This document shows, piece by piece, positions 25,201-33,141 of a stretch of DNA of 64,000 nucleotides. The DNA is from JADCCX01 sp051649305 (GTDB lineage: Bacteria > Pseudomonadota > Alphaproteobacteria > Rhizobiales > Beijerinckiaceae). The notes beneath the pieces were generated by a model. The model saw nothing but the letters and a program-made list of their open reading frames with translations, searched no databases and was not told the DNA's origin. The position numbers were made by a program, and so were the translations under genes. The first letter of the stretch is position 1. The number at the start of each line of letters is the position of its first letter. The stretch covers positions 1-64,000 of the forward strand of contig JBOFGV010000083.1 in the NCBI GenBank assembly GCA_051649305.1, read 5' to 3'.

Positions 25201-25655
25201 ATGTTGTGAACGGCCACTTCAAGCGTCTGTTTGCAACGTTGTTTGGTGGCGGCGAGGCAGAACTTCAATTGATAGAAAGTGATGACCCGCTGGAAGCTGG
25301 CCTTGAAATCATGGCCAAGCCGCCGGGCAAGAAACCACAGGTGCTGACGCTGCTTTCGGGCGGTGAGCAGGCGCTGACAGCAACCGCGCTGATCTTTGCG
25401 GTATTCCTCACCAACCCGTCGCCGATCTGTGTACTCGATGAAATCGATGCGCCGCTTGATGACCACAACGTCGAGCGGCTTTGCGCGCTGCTCGATGACA
25501 TGGTGGGCTCAACCGAAACACGTTTCATCATCATCACCCACAACCCGATCACCATGGCGCGTATGGACCGCCTGTTCGGCGTGACCATGGCCGAGCGTGG
25601 CATCAGCCAGCTGGTTTCGGTGGACCTGCAGTCTGCGGAGAAGCTGGTGGCTTGA
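22206..25655 (+). CDS. smc: Chromosome segregation protein SMC
   Basis: The 1149-residue SMC ATPase of the condensin-like complex that compacts and segregates the chromosome with ScpA and ScpB. Walker A GPNGCGKSN is at residues 31-39; long coiled coils rich in Ala, Arg, Glu and Gln flank a hinge (about 505-610, starting LWPPVVDEM); the C-terminal head has the signature LLSGGEQALTATAL (about 1048) and Walker B ICVLDEIDAPLDDHN (about 1075). Length is typical for Rhizobiales. It follows the dsbA-like gene by 46 bases. ORFs on the opposite strand through the coiled coil are shadows of its repetitive codons. Confidence 0.98.
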   Translation: MKFEKLRIVGFKTFVDPTEFVIEPGLTGVVGPNGCGKSNLVEAMRWVMGETSFKSMRASAMDDVIFNGSGGRPARNMAEVSLVVDNASRTAPASFNDADKLEISRRIEREEGSTYRINAREARARDVQLLFADAATGARSPAMVRQGQIGEIIAAKPQARRRVLEDAAGIAGLYSRRHEAELRLKATEDNLVRVEDILRHLDGQVESLSKQARQSVRYKEIAGHIRKAEALLLHLAVLDARGQLQAAERQFDIDTRAVAERTRLQGESARAQAVADHAIQPLREAEAQRAAALQRLQIAREQIDGEERRAKSRALELEARLKELDRDRDRSRQTVEDADRSLTALMAEDNQLKAASEADAGGRPAAATHLQHVEADLAKAEQALTDSQGALADLLARKQASERTVREAAERLARAEAQLAQAEREIAAIGEVAGGVDLVALRKRFGDASAALTAAETTQQSSETRLAALRDSENKARPQLAEAERNSQRLETEIRTLKKLLEGAGGDLWPPVVDEMTVAKGYEIALGAAMGDDLDASSNTTAPVHWSVMVGPVGEPALPPQVEPLSKHVKAPPALALRLAQIGVVSRAEGAAFRRLLKPGQRLVSKEGDLWRWDGLTAAAEAPTAAARRLAERNRLGEIEEAATAARATLATLRAEAETVQRDVRAAVITEQDARNGVRTARQTSDQTRDVLAAAERKDAERAARLQALNDNRQRLLTNRDEAAQAKLATEKAAEGFQPDAELNAIVNDRRAVVAQRRADAAEARATLQTIDREIAMRDGRRATVGNEIKAWNERKTRALQQAEEINERVAAVKTEEEALAAAPDDFVVRRRALIHEIDIAEAARKDAADKRAQAETTFADADKIARTMLQDLASSREARARSEALVETGRLRVEEVERAVQETLEVAPSALSELAGLVPGQDLPPLRATEEKLQNLKRERERLGAVNLRADEELQDAEQKRTDLTAEREDLDGAIRKLRRGIQSLNAEGRERLLASFDVVNGHFKRLFATLFGGGEAELQLIESDDPLEAGLEIMAKPPGKKPQVLTLLSGGEQALTATALIFAVFLTNPSPICVLDEIDAPLDDHNVERLCALLDDMVGSTETRFIIITHNPITMARMDRLFGVTMAERGISQLVSVDLQSAEKLVA

Positions 25656-25664
25656 GCTCTCTAA

Positions 25665-25827
25665 ATACCCTCCTCGCTTGCGGGGAGGGTGGTTCGTCAC
25701 GCAGTGACGAGCCGGGTGGGGCCGCGATGCCAGCAGCAATAAAAGAAGCCCCACCCCCGGCCCCTCCCCCCCCGCAGTCAAACCTGTGCAGACTGCGCAG
25801 GCTAGTCTGCAAGCGAGGAGGGGAGAA
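25665..25827. repeat. Intergenic palindromic repeat, copy 4
   Basis: About 163 bases between smc and the convergent epimerase gene. The ends CCTCCTCGCTTGC (25669-25681) and GCAAGCGAGGAGG (25809-25821) are perfect inverted repeats of 13 bases. Inside are a small hairpin (TCGTCACGCAGTGACGA) and the family motif CCCCACCCCCGGCCCCTCCCC. It fills almost the whole gap and could help end transcription from both sides. Confidence 0.8.
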
Positions 25828-25832
25828 TTGCC

Positions 25833-26762
25833 CTACCCCGTAATCCCATCACCAAACGGATCATCGGCATCACGGTGCAGCACCCCTTCCCCCGTAATAT
25901 AGGCCCGGCCTATGATCGTCGGCGCAATGCCACCATTTACCCCCGGCATCCAGCTTGCCTCAAACCGGCTGCCGATGATGCTCTCCTGAACCCAGCGCTC
26001 GCCCGCCTTCAACTTGCCGTCTGCCGCCAGACAGGCCAGCTTGGCGCTGGTTCCCGTGCCGCAGGGCGAGCGATCATAGGCACCACCGGGGCAGAGCACA
26101 AAGCTGCGGCTGTTGGCATCAGCAGTGCCCGGCGGTCCAAAAATCTCGATGTGATCGACCGGCGCGCCATCGCCGCCAATGCCCTGATCATTCAGCGCCT
26201 GCTGAATGGCTTCCGCCGCACGCGTGAGGACGGGAATATTGGCTTTTGTCAGCGCGCAGGGCGCATCATTGGTGAGGAAAAACCAGTTGCCACCCCAGGC
26301 GATATCACCAGTGACGAGCCCAAGGCACGGCACGTCCACCTGCACCGCCTTGTGCAACCGATAGCTCTCGATGTTGGTGATGCGCACAGCATTGCGATCC
26401 AGAAGTTCAAAGCTGACAACACCCACCGGCGTTTCCAGCTTGTGCACACCCGGCCCAATGCGCCCGAGATGCGCCAAAGTCACGCCAAGACCAATGGTGG
26501 CGTGGCCGCACATGCCGAGCAGGCCAACGTTGTTGAAGAAGATGGCACCGGCGGTGCATGCGGGATCAACGGGATCACACAGCAGGCCACCCACCAGCGC
26601 ATCGTAGCCTCTGGGTTCATTGACTGCAAAACTGCGGATGTGATCAAAATCCCGCGCGAAAATTATCGCACGCTCCGCAAGGGAACCTTTGCCGAGGTCA
26701 GGCCCACCCTCGATAATCAAGCGGGTTGGCTCGCCTTCGGTGTGTGAATCGATAACACGCAT
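25833..26762 (-). CDS. 4-hydroxyproline 2-epimerase / proline racemase family
   Basis: A 309-residue member of the proline racemase superfamily. Start at 26762, preceded by GGAAAG at the right distance; longer frames would overlap the upstream gene. Both catalytic cysteines are present, Cys85 (GMCGHATIG) and Cys234 (RSPCGTGTSAK), which points to an epimerase or racemase rather than the trans-3-hydroxyproline dehydratase type that has Thr at the second site. With the DapA-like gene just upstream (13 bases) it makes the known pair of the hydroxyproline pathway, L-4-hydroxyproline to D-4-hydroxyproline. Substrate assignment rests on that context. Confidence 0.88.
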   Translation of the reverse strand: MRVIDSHTEGEPTRLIIEGGPDLGKGSLAERAIIFARDFDHIRSFAVNEPRGYDALVGGLLCDPVDPACTAGAIFFNNVGLLGMCGHATIGLGVTLAHLGRIGPGVHKLETPVGVVSFELLDRNAVRITNIESYRLHKAVQVDVPCLGLVTGDIAWGGNWFFLTNDAPCALTKANIPVLTRAAEAIQQALNDQGIGGDGAPVDHIEIFGPPGTADANSRSFVLCPGGAYDRSPCGTGTSAKLACLAADGKLKAGERWVQESIIGSRFEASWMPGVNGGIAPTIIGRAYITGEGVLHRDADDPFGDGITG

Positions 26763-26775
26763 CTCAGCTTTCCGG

Positions 26776-27708
26776 TCACTTGTTCCAGTTGGCATACCAA
26801 CGTTTGAACAGCGCCAGCTGGTCCCGCGCAAAGGTCTTCTGGCTTTCGGAAAGCGCATCGGTTGCGTTGAAGTGCAAGGTATATTCCGGGTTGCCCTCCA
26901 GCACCATCAGGTACTTGTAGAAGAGCACGAGATCGACACCTTCATCGAAGGTGGAGAGCACCAGAAGGGCGGCCTCCAACTGCTGCGCTTTCTGCCGCGC
27001 CGCCGCATCGCCAGTCGCAGCCTGCTCGCAAAGCTTGACGAGGTGCAGTACCTCTTTGGGCAGCACATTGCCGATGCCGGTGATCGCGCCCGAAGCACCG
27101 CAGTTGACGTAGCCGTGCACCACCTGCGTGTCGACACCCACCATCAAAGTCAGCGCCTCGGATTGGCCGGTGATGTGCTCGGCGGCATAGCTCAGCGATT
27201 TTTCTCCGCCGAACTCCTTGAAACCAACGAGATGCGGATAGCGCTTGTGCAGAGCGAAGAAGAGATCAGCTTTTGTTTCAAAGCCATAATAGGGGCTGTT
27301 GTAGATGACGGCTGGCAGATCCACCGCCGCCTCCAGAATGCCTGCGAAATGCGCATGCTGTGCCGAGGCAGACGATCCGCGTGACAAAACACGCGGAATG
27401 ACCATCAAGCCTGCAGCACCCACCTTTTTGGCATGCGCAGCAAGTGCAGCCGCCCGCATCGGGTTCTGTGCGCCCGTGCCAACGATGACGCGGATGCCCG
27501 CTTTCACCAGTCGCTCTACACCTTCCATGCGCTGCTCATCTGTCAGCAACGGCCAATCACCCATGGAACCGCAATAGATTACACCGGACATGCCGATTTT
27601 CACCAGTTCCTGTCCCTTGCGCACCAACGCGTCGAAGTCAGGTGACCGGTCAGCCCGGCACGGGGTCATGAGGGCGGGCATCACGCCATTGAAAACCGAT
27701 TGTCCCAT
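26776..27708 (-). CDS. DapA-family protein, probable 1-pyrroline-4-hydroxy-2-carboxylate deaminase
   Basis: A 310-residue TIM-barrel of the dihydrodipicolinate synthase/N-acetylneuraminate lyase family. The Schiff-base lysine is Lys164 (VGFKEFGG), and the barrel Tyr lies in VIYNSPYYGF; VIYCGSMGDWPLLTDEQR is the phosphate/carboxylate-binding region in modified form. In bacterial hydroxyproline catabolism a DapA homologue deaminates pyrroline-hydroxy-carboxylate to alpha-ketoglutarate semialdehyde, and the neighbouring epimerase makes that the best reading. AAGG precedes the ATG by 8 bases. The D-hydroxyproline oxidase and semialdehyde dehydrogenase that would complete the route are not in this window. 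Confidence 0.85.
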   Translation of the reverse strand: MGQSVFNGVMPALMTPCRADRSPDFDALVRKGQELVKIGMSGVIYCGSMGDWPLLTDEQRMEGVERLVKAGIRVIVGTGAQNPMRAAALAAHAKKVGAAGLMVIPRVLSRGSSASAQHAHFAGILEAAVDLPAVIYNSPYYGFETKADLFFALHKRYPHLVGFKEFGGEKSLSYAAEHITGQSEALTLMVGVDTQVVHGYVNCGASGAITGIGNVLPKEVLHLVKLCEQAATGDAAARQKAQQLEAALLVLSTFDEGVDLVLFYKYLMVLEGNPEYTLHFNATDALSESQKTFARDQLALFKRWYANWNK

Positions 27709-27809
27709 CGCCGGAGCCTTTTCAAATTATGATAATCTAGCATCAGTGTTGCCGCGTCAAAGAGCATTGGTCAATTGCTGTTATGCAGCTTGAACCAGAC
27801 GGATTGCCT

Positions 27810-27838
27810 GATAAAGCAGATGGAGCTGATCCTTTATC
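27810..27838. promoter_or_regulatory. Inverted repeat in the divergent promoter region
   Basis: GATAAAG at 27810-27816 and CTTTATC at 27832-27838 are perfect 7-base inverted repeats 15 bases apart, 39 bases before the SAF-domain oxidoreductase start and about 100 bases upstream of the deaminase gene. Such spacing suits a dimeric regulator, but no regulator gene is adjacent, so the role is speculative. Confidence 0.3.
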
Positions 27839-27877
27839 ATGCAAAACAGGTTTGCGGAGTTGTCCTTGAGTTCCACC

Positions 27878-29227
27878 ATGCCATCGATCGGACACCCTGT
27901 TATGCAGCGCGGCCAAAATCTGGCTGATGCGCTGGCCGAGCGGGAACGTCTTGGTCAGCCGGTCCGGATTGGCCTCATTGGCGCTGGCCAGATGGGCACG
28001 GATATTCTGGTGCAGGTGGCACAGATGCAGGGCATCGAGGTGGTGGCTGTTGCCAGCCGCCGGGTGGACCGGGTGGCGGAGGCTGCCTCCATCACGCCGC
28101 AGGCAGGGCTGGTGCGTGTCGCCAAAGACATGACCGACTTTGCCAATATCCGCGCACGAGGCCATATCGTGGCCACTGCCGACATCAACCTTATCTGCCA
28201 TGCGCCGGATGTGGATGTTGTGATTGATGCGACCGGCAACCCGGAGGCTGGTTCCCGCGTCGCAATGGCCGCTATTGCAGCGCGCAAACACATCGTGATG
28301 ATGAACGTGGAGGCTGATATTACCATCGGTGCTTATCTCGCCATTGAAGCTGCGAAGGCCGGTGTCGTCTATACGCTTGGCGCAGGCGATGAGCCGGTGG
28401 CCGCGATGGAACTGATCCGTTTCATCCGCTCGCTGGGCTATCCAGTTGTCGCTGCGGGCAAAGGCAAGAACAACGCCTTCAATGTTGATGCCGTGCCATC
28501 CGACTACCGGGCCGAGGCCGAGCGCCGCAACATGAACCCGCGCATGCTGGTGGAGTTCGTTGATGGCAGCAAGACCATGGTGGAGATGGTCGCCATCGCC
28601 AATGCCTGCGGTTTTGTGCCGGATATTCCCGGCATGCACGGCCCGGCAGCACCGCTGGATAAGCTTCAGGATTTCTTTTGCCCGAAGGAAGAAGGTGGCC
28701 TTCTCAGCCGCAAGGGCGTGGTTGATTTTTCTGTCGCCAAGGGCGTGGCCCCTGGCGTCTTTGCCATTGCCGAAATGCGCCACCCCCGTGTCCGCGAACG
28801 CATGGCGGACCTGCATCTGGGCCCCGGGCCATACTACAGCTTTGTGCGACCCTACCACCTGACAAGCCTTGAAGTGCCGCAATCAGCCGCCGCTGTTGTA
28901 CTGTTTGGTGAAAGCCAGATGAAGCCACTGCCCGTGCCATCCGCCGAAGTTGGCTGTGTGGCCAAGCGCGATCTCGCAGTGGGCGAAACATTGGATGCAA
29001 TTGGCGAATACAGCTACCGCGGATTTTCGCTTTCCGTTGCCGATGCTGTCGAGAAAAACGCCCTGCCGATTGGACTGGCGCAAGGTGCACGTGTGGTGCG
29101 CGCCATTGCCAAAGGTGCGCTCATCACCCAGGCCGATGCAGAGCCGGATGCCTCATTGAACATCGTGGCTGTGCGCAAAAGGCAAGACGCCATGGTGGCG
29201 CAAATTCGTGCTGGAACAACCGCATGA
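27878..29227 (+). CDS. NAD(P)-binding oxidoreductase with SAF domain (homoserine dehydrogenase-like)
   Basis: A 449-residue protein from the ATG at 27878; upstream (27839) and downstream (27902) starts are also possible. The N-terminal Rossmann fold shows RIGLIGAGQMGTDIL (residues about 25-40), with VDVVIDATGNPEAG further on, as in homoserine-dehydrogenase-like enzymes. The C-terminal third (about 360-445) matches a SAF domain (CVAKRDLAVGETLDAIG, then GLAQGARVVRAIAKGALIT), a fold also seen in sugar-acid dehydratases and antifreeze-like proteins. The combination is a known but poorly characterised family. It starts the plus-strand operon with an ABC importer and is divergent from the hydroxyproline genes. 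Confidence 0.82.
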   Translation: MPSIGHPVMQRGQNLADALAERERLGQPVRIGLIGAGQMGTDILVQVAQMQGIEVVAVASRRVDRVAEAASITPQAGLVRVAKDMTDFANIRARGHIVATADINLICHAPDVDVVIDATGNPEAGSRVAMAAIAARKHIVMMNVEADITIGAYLAIEAAKAGVVYTLGAGDEPVAAMELIRFIRSLGYPVVAAGKGKNNAFNVDAVPSDYRAEAERRNMNPRMLVEFVDGSKTMVEMVAIANACGFVPDIPGMHGPAAPLDKLQDFFCPKEEGGLLSRKGVVDFSVAKGVAPGVFAIAEMRHPRVRERMADLHLGPGPYYSFVRPYHLTSLEVPQSAAAVVLFGESQMKPLPVPSAEVGCVAKRDLAVGETLDAIGEYSYRGFSLSVADAVEKNALPIGLAQGARVVRAIAKGALITQADAEPDASLNIVAVRKRQDAMVAQIRAGTTA

Positions 29228-29318
29228 TCAACATAGATTGTCATGCGCTTGTCACAGCTTTCGCCAAGCAGGAAAGCCTGCCGCAAACAGCGGACCGAGA
29301 TTTCTGAAGGACAGAACC

Positions 29319-30317
29319 ATGACCATGACACGCCGCCTTTTGGGCACATTGATCGCAGCCTCCGCACTGCTGCCTGCTGCTGTTTATGCACAGGGCACAG
29401 CCCCCACAGGCAAGCTGGTGCTCTACACCTCGCAGCCAGACCGTGATGCGCAGCAGACAATCGCAGGCTTCCGCAAGGTCAACCCCGGTGTTGAGGTTGA
29501 GGTTTTCCGTTCAGGCACAACCGAAGTGATGTCGAAGCTGGCCGCTGAAATTGCTGCCGGCCAGCCGCGCCCTGATGTGCTGCTGATTGCCGATGCCGCC
29601 AGCATGGAACAGCTGAAAGCTGATGGCCGCCTTGAGGCCTACGCCACGCCCAACACCAAGGGCATCGTGACCAGCGCCTTTGACAAGGACATGACCTACT
29701 TCGGCACCAAGATGATATCCACCGGCATCATCTACAACAAGGCAGCCAAGCAGATTCCGACCTCATGGGCGGACCTCGCCAAGCCCGAGTACAAGGGCCA
29801 GATCAGCATGGCGAGTCCGCTCTATTCCGGTGCCGCTGCCATCAAGCTTGGCGCGGTGACCGCCCGTCCTGATCTCGGCTGGACCTATGTTGAGGCGCTG
29901 CGCAAAAACGAAGCCTCCGCCGTTCGCGGCAACGGCGCTGTGCTGCGGGCTGTCGCCACAGGCGAGAAGACCTATGGCATCATCGTCGATTTCATGGCCT
30001 TCAATGCCAAGGCACAGGGCTCACCCGTTGAGTTTGTCTTCCCAAGCGAAGGCCTGACGGTTGTCACCGAGCCTGTCGCCATTCTGAAAACCGCCAGCAA
30101 CAAGCCTGCTGCCCGCGCCTTTGTGGATTTCCTCCTGTCGGATGAAGGCCAGAAGCTCAGCCTGTCACAGGGCTATCTGCCTACACGTGAATCCGTTGGC
30201 GCACCGGCATGGTTGCCAGCTGGCACCAAGGTCAACATCATGCCTGTCGACATCGCAAAGGTTGTGGCCACAACCGAAGCTGACAAGAAGCGCTTTGCGG
30301 ATATGTTTGGCCAGTGA
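29319..30317 (+). CDS. ABC transporter solute-binding protein, AfuA/FbpA-like
   Basis: A 332-residue periplasmic binding protein. Start at 29319 is supported by GAAGGA 7 bases upstream. A signal peptide (TRRLLGTLIAASALLPAAVYA) precedes a mature protein with LVLYTSQPDRDAQQTIAGF, PRPDVLLIADAASMEQL and GIIYNKAAKQIPTSWADL, as in the ferric-iron/phosphonate/polyamine group of binding proteins. The paired tyrosines that bind iron in FbpA are not seen, so an organic anion or amino-acid-like ligand is more likely. The next gene starts inside its stop codon (GTGA overlap). Confidence 0.88.
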   Translation: MTMTRRLLGTLIAASALLPAAVYAQGTAPTGKLVLYTSQPDRDAQQTIAGFRKVNPGVEVEVFRSGTTEVMSKLAAEIAAGQPRPDVLLIADAASMEQLKADGRLEAYATPNTKGIVTSAFDKDMTYFGTKMISTGIIYNKAAKQIPTSWADLAKPEYKGQISMASPLYSGAAAIKLGAVTARPDLGWTYVEALRKNEASAVRGNGAVLRAVATGEKTYGIIVDFMAFNAKAQGSPVEFVFPSEGLTVVTEPVAILKTASNKPAARAFVDFLLSDEGQKLSLSQGYLPTRESVGAPAWLPAGTKVNIMPVDIAKVVATTEADKKRFADMFGQ

Positions 30318-32020
30318 TTGCATCTCCCTGGAGACATTTCTTCCAGCAGGAAAGGCTGACGCTGATCCTGCTGGCAACACTTGTTGCCATTCTCTCCGTA
30401 TCGCCGCTGGTCAGACTTCTGGTTGAATCCATCGCACCGGGCGGGGTTGTGTCCACGCAGGCCTTCACACGCGTCTGGAACAGCCAAGCTGCCTGGACGG
30501 CGCTGCGCAACAGTCTTGAGACCTCGCTGGGTGCCACGCTTCTGGCACTGGTCTTTGGGACTGTGGTGGCACTTGTCGTAACGCTGACAGACCTCAGGGC
30601 TCGCAATGCTTTCGTCTTTGTTTTCGTCATGCCGCTCATCATCGCGCCACAGGTGATGGCGCTGGCATGGCTGCAGATATCAGGCCCGGCCAGTCCGCTC
30701 CTCAATGTGCTTGGACTGGCCCCGCCCATCGGCACACGCAATCCGCTTTATTCGCGGGAGGGCATCATTCTGCTCTTGGCGGTTGAATATGCACCGCTGG
30801 TGTTCCTGACCCTGCGCGCTGGTCTGCGCGCCTTGCCGCGTGAACTCATTGAAGCCGGACTTTCCAGCGGTGCCAGCAAGATGATGGTGGTGCGCACGAT
30901 TATCCTGCCCTTGATGACGCCGTCACTTGTGGCAGGCATGGCGCTGGTCTTTGTCTCCTGCCTTGGCAATTTTGGCGTTGCGGCTTTCCTTGGCATTCCC
31001 GGCAATTATCTCACCCTGCCGACGCTCATCTACCAGCGCCTCTCTGGGCTTGGACCGGGTGTCCTGTCGGAAGTCGCTGTGCTCTCTATCGTCATTGGCA
31101 GCATCGCCATTGTCGGCATCATTATACAGGACATCATGCTGCGCCGACGCGATTACCGCATCACCACGACGTCAATGGCAGCCCGGCCCTTCACTTTGGG
31201 TGCATGGCGCCTGCCGGTGGAAATTGTGCTCTGGTCCGTCACACTGTTTGTGGTGGTCATGCCCATCATCGGCCTGCTGGCGACAGCACTTGTGCCTGCC
31301 TACGGCGTGCCACTGAATATGAAGACCGCCACGTCAGCAAACTTCGCCTATGTCATTCTGGAGCATGGCGCTTCGCGCCGCGCCCTGTTCAACAGCTTTG
31401 CCCTGTCACTGGCAGCGGCCATCATCGTCATCATGATCAGCGTGGTCTTGGCCTACTTCCTCGTCTGGCGGCGCTCACCTCTTTTACGCATGCTCAACCT
31501 TGTTGCGGAACTGCCCTATGCCCTACCGGGTGTGGTGCTCTCCATTGCCTGCATCCTGCTGTTTCTGAAGCCAATCCCGGCGCTCGGTATCAGCATTTAC
31601 AACACGGTTTGGATCATCCTGATCGCCTATCTTGCCCGCTTTCTGGTGCTGGGCCTCAGGCCTGTCATCAGTGGCTATCATCAGCTCGATCGCTCCATTG
31701 AAGAGGCAGCACAGGTGGCGGGAGCGGGCTTCCTGCGCAGGCTCATTACCATCATCGTGCCGGTCATCGCGCCGGTGGCAACAGCGGGCGGTATTCTGGT
31801 GTTCCTCACCGCCTTCAACGAACTAACGCTTTCTGCGCTGCTCTGGTCATCTGGCGCTGAAACACTGGGCGTGGTGGTCTTCTCCTTTGAGCAAGGAGGC
31901 GAATCCACAGCCGCTGCCGCTATGTCGATTGTCACCATAGCTGTCACACTTGGATTGGCGCTCTCCACCCTGCTCTTCCATCATAAACTGCCTGAGGGAG
32001 TGCTGCCGTGGCGCGACTGA
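30314..32020 (+). CDS. ABC transporter permease, two permease domains fused (FbpB-like)
   Basis: A 568-residue permease with two complete binding-protein-dependent transport domains in one chain, the usual form for the FbpB/SfuB class. GTG start at 30314 overlaps the binding-protein stop. EAA-like loops are visible in both halves: LIEAGLSSGASKMMVVRTIILPLM near residue 180 and EEAAQVAGAGFLRRLITIIVPVIA near 465. About 12 hydrophobic segments are present. It overlaps the ATPase gene by 13 bases. Confidence 0.93.
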   Translation: MIASPWRHFFQQERLTLILLATLVAILSVSPLVRLLVESIAPGGVVSTQAFTRVWNSQAAWTALRNSLETSLGATLLALVFGTVVALVVTLTDLRARNAFVFVFVMPLIIAPQVMALAWLQISGPASPLLNVLGLAPPIGTRNPLYSREGIILLLAVEYAPLVFLTLRAGLRALPRELIEAGLSSGASKMMVVRTIILPLMTPSLVAGMALVFVSCLGNFGVAAFLGIPGNYLTLPTLIYQRLSGLGPGVLSEVAVLSIVIGSIAIVGIIIQDIMLRRRDYRITTTSMAARPFTLGAWRLPVEIVLWSVTLFVVVMPIIGLLATALVPAYGVPLNMKTATSANFAYVILEHGASRRALFNSFALSLAAAIIVIMISVVLAYFLVWRRSPLLRMLNLVAELPYALPGVVLSIACILLFLKPIPALGISIYNTVWIILIAYLARFLVLGLRPVISGYHQLDRSIEEAAQVAGAGFLRRLITIIVPVIAPVATAGGILVFLTAFNELTLSALLWSSGAETLGVVVFSFEQGGESTAAAAMSIVTIAVTLGLALSTLLFHHKLPEGVLPWRD

Positions 32021-33078
32021 CGATTGATTCCGTCACCCGGATGTTTGGCACCCATGCCGCGCTCGACAAGGTTTCGATGACCGTTGAGCACGGCGAATTC
32101 GTTGCAGTCCTTGGCCCTTCGGGTTGCGGCAAAACAACATTGCTGCGCCTTGTGGCTGGCTTTGATCAGGTGAGCGACGGCGCGATCTCGATTGATAAAA
32201 AGTGCGTCTCTGGCCGGGGCAACCATGTCCCGCCGGAAGAGCGCCGCATGGGTATTGTCTTCCAGTCCTATGCGCTCTGGCCGCATATGACTGTGGCAGA
32301 AAATGTCGCCTATGCGCTGAAAGTGCAGGGTCTGGCAGCTCAGGCTCGCACAACCCGCGTGACAGCAGCCCTTGATCTTGTCGGCCTGACTGCCTTTGCG
32401 GATCGCCGACCGGCGTCCCTCTCCGGTGGCCAACGGCAGCGCGTGGCGCTTGCGCGCTGCCTTGCCATGGAGCCGTCGATTGTGCTGCTCGATGAGCCGC
32501 TCGCCAACCTCGATGTGCATCTGCGTTCCACCATGGAAGAAGAGTTTGCGAATTTCCACAAGCGCACCGGCACAACGATGTTCTACATCACGCATGATCA
32601 GGCGGAAGCCATGGCTCTGGCAGATCGCATCGCCGTGATGGATCAGGGCAAATTGCTGCAGCTCGCCACCCCTTCCGTGCTTTACCGTGAGCCAGCCAAC
32701 GCCACAGTCGCCCGCTTCATCGGTGCAGGCATTGTGCTTCCTGCGAAGCCTGTTAGAGCAGTAAATGGTGGTGCAATCAGCGTGGACATCATGGGCCATC
32801 GCTGTGTGGTTCGTTGCGCTGGCTCAGCCGTCGCGCAGGGAGAAGGCGCGGTATGTGTCCGTGCCAATGATCTGGTGATTGATCCACTGGCCACATCCGG
32901 TCTGGCAGGACACATCAAGCGGCTGGTCTATCAGGGCGGGCACTTTCATGCCGATGTGGTGCTTGAGCACAACAGCGCTATCGTCCTGCCTTTGGTCCTG
33001 CCGGAGCCAACCATGGTTGCGCCCGGAGACAAGGTACGCGTCGTCATCCGTGATGGCTGGCTGCTGCCTGAAGTCTAA
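32008..33078 (+). CDS. ABC transporter ATP-binding protein, FbpC/PotA-type
   Basis: A 356-residue ATPase starting at GTG 32008 (GAGGGAG 7 bases upstream), inside the end of the permease gene. Walker A GPSGCGKTT, Q-loop IVFQSYALWPHM, signature LSGGQRQRVALARCLA, Walker B IVLLDEPLANLD and switch YITHDQAEAMALADR are complete, followed by a TOBE-type C-terminal domain. With the two preceding genes it makes a full importer, transcribed after the SAF-domain oxidoreductase and before a gamma-glutamyltransferase. Confidence 0.95.
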   Translation: MARLTIDSVTRMFGTHAALDKVSMTVEHGEFVAVLGPSGCGKTTLLRLVAGFDQVSDGAISIDKKCVSGRGNHVPPEERRMGIVFQSYALWPHMTVAENVAYALKVQGLAAQARTTRVTAALDLVGLTAFADRRPASLSGGQRQRVALARCLAMEPSIVLLDEPLANLDVHLRSTMEEEFANFHKRTGTTMFYITHDQAEAMALADRIAVMDQGKLLQLATPSVLYREPANATVARFIGAGIVLPAKPVRAVNGGAISVDIMGHRCVVRCAGSAVAQGEGAVCVRANDLVIDPLATSGLAGHIKRLVYQGGHFHADVVLEHNSAIVLPLVLPEPTMVAPGDKVRVVIRDGWLLPEV

Positions 33079-33141
33079 TCTCCCCTGTAGCGCAGCGGCA
33101 CGCAGCATGACACTATGGTGGTGAAACAAAACGGATTCCCC

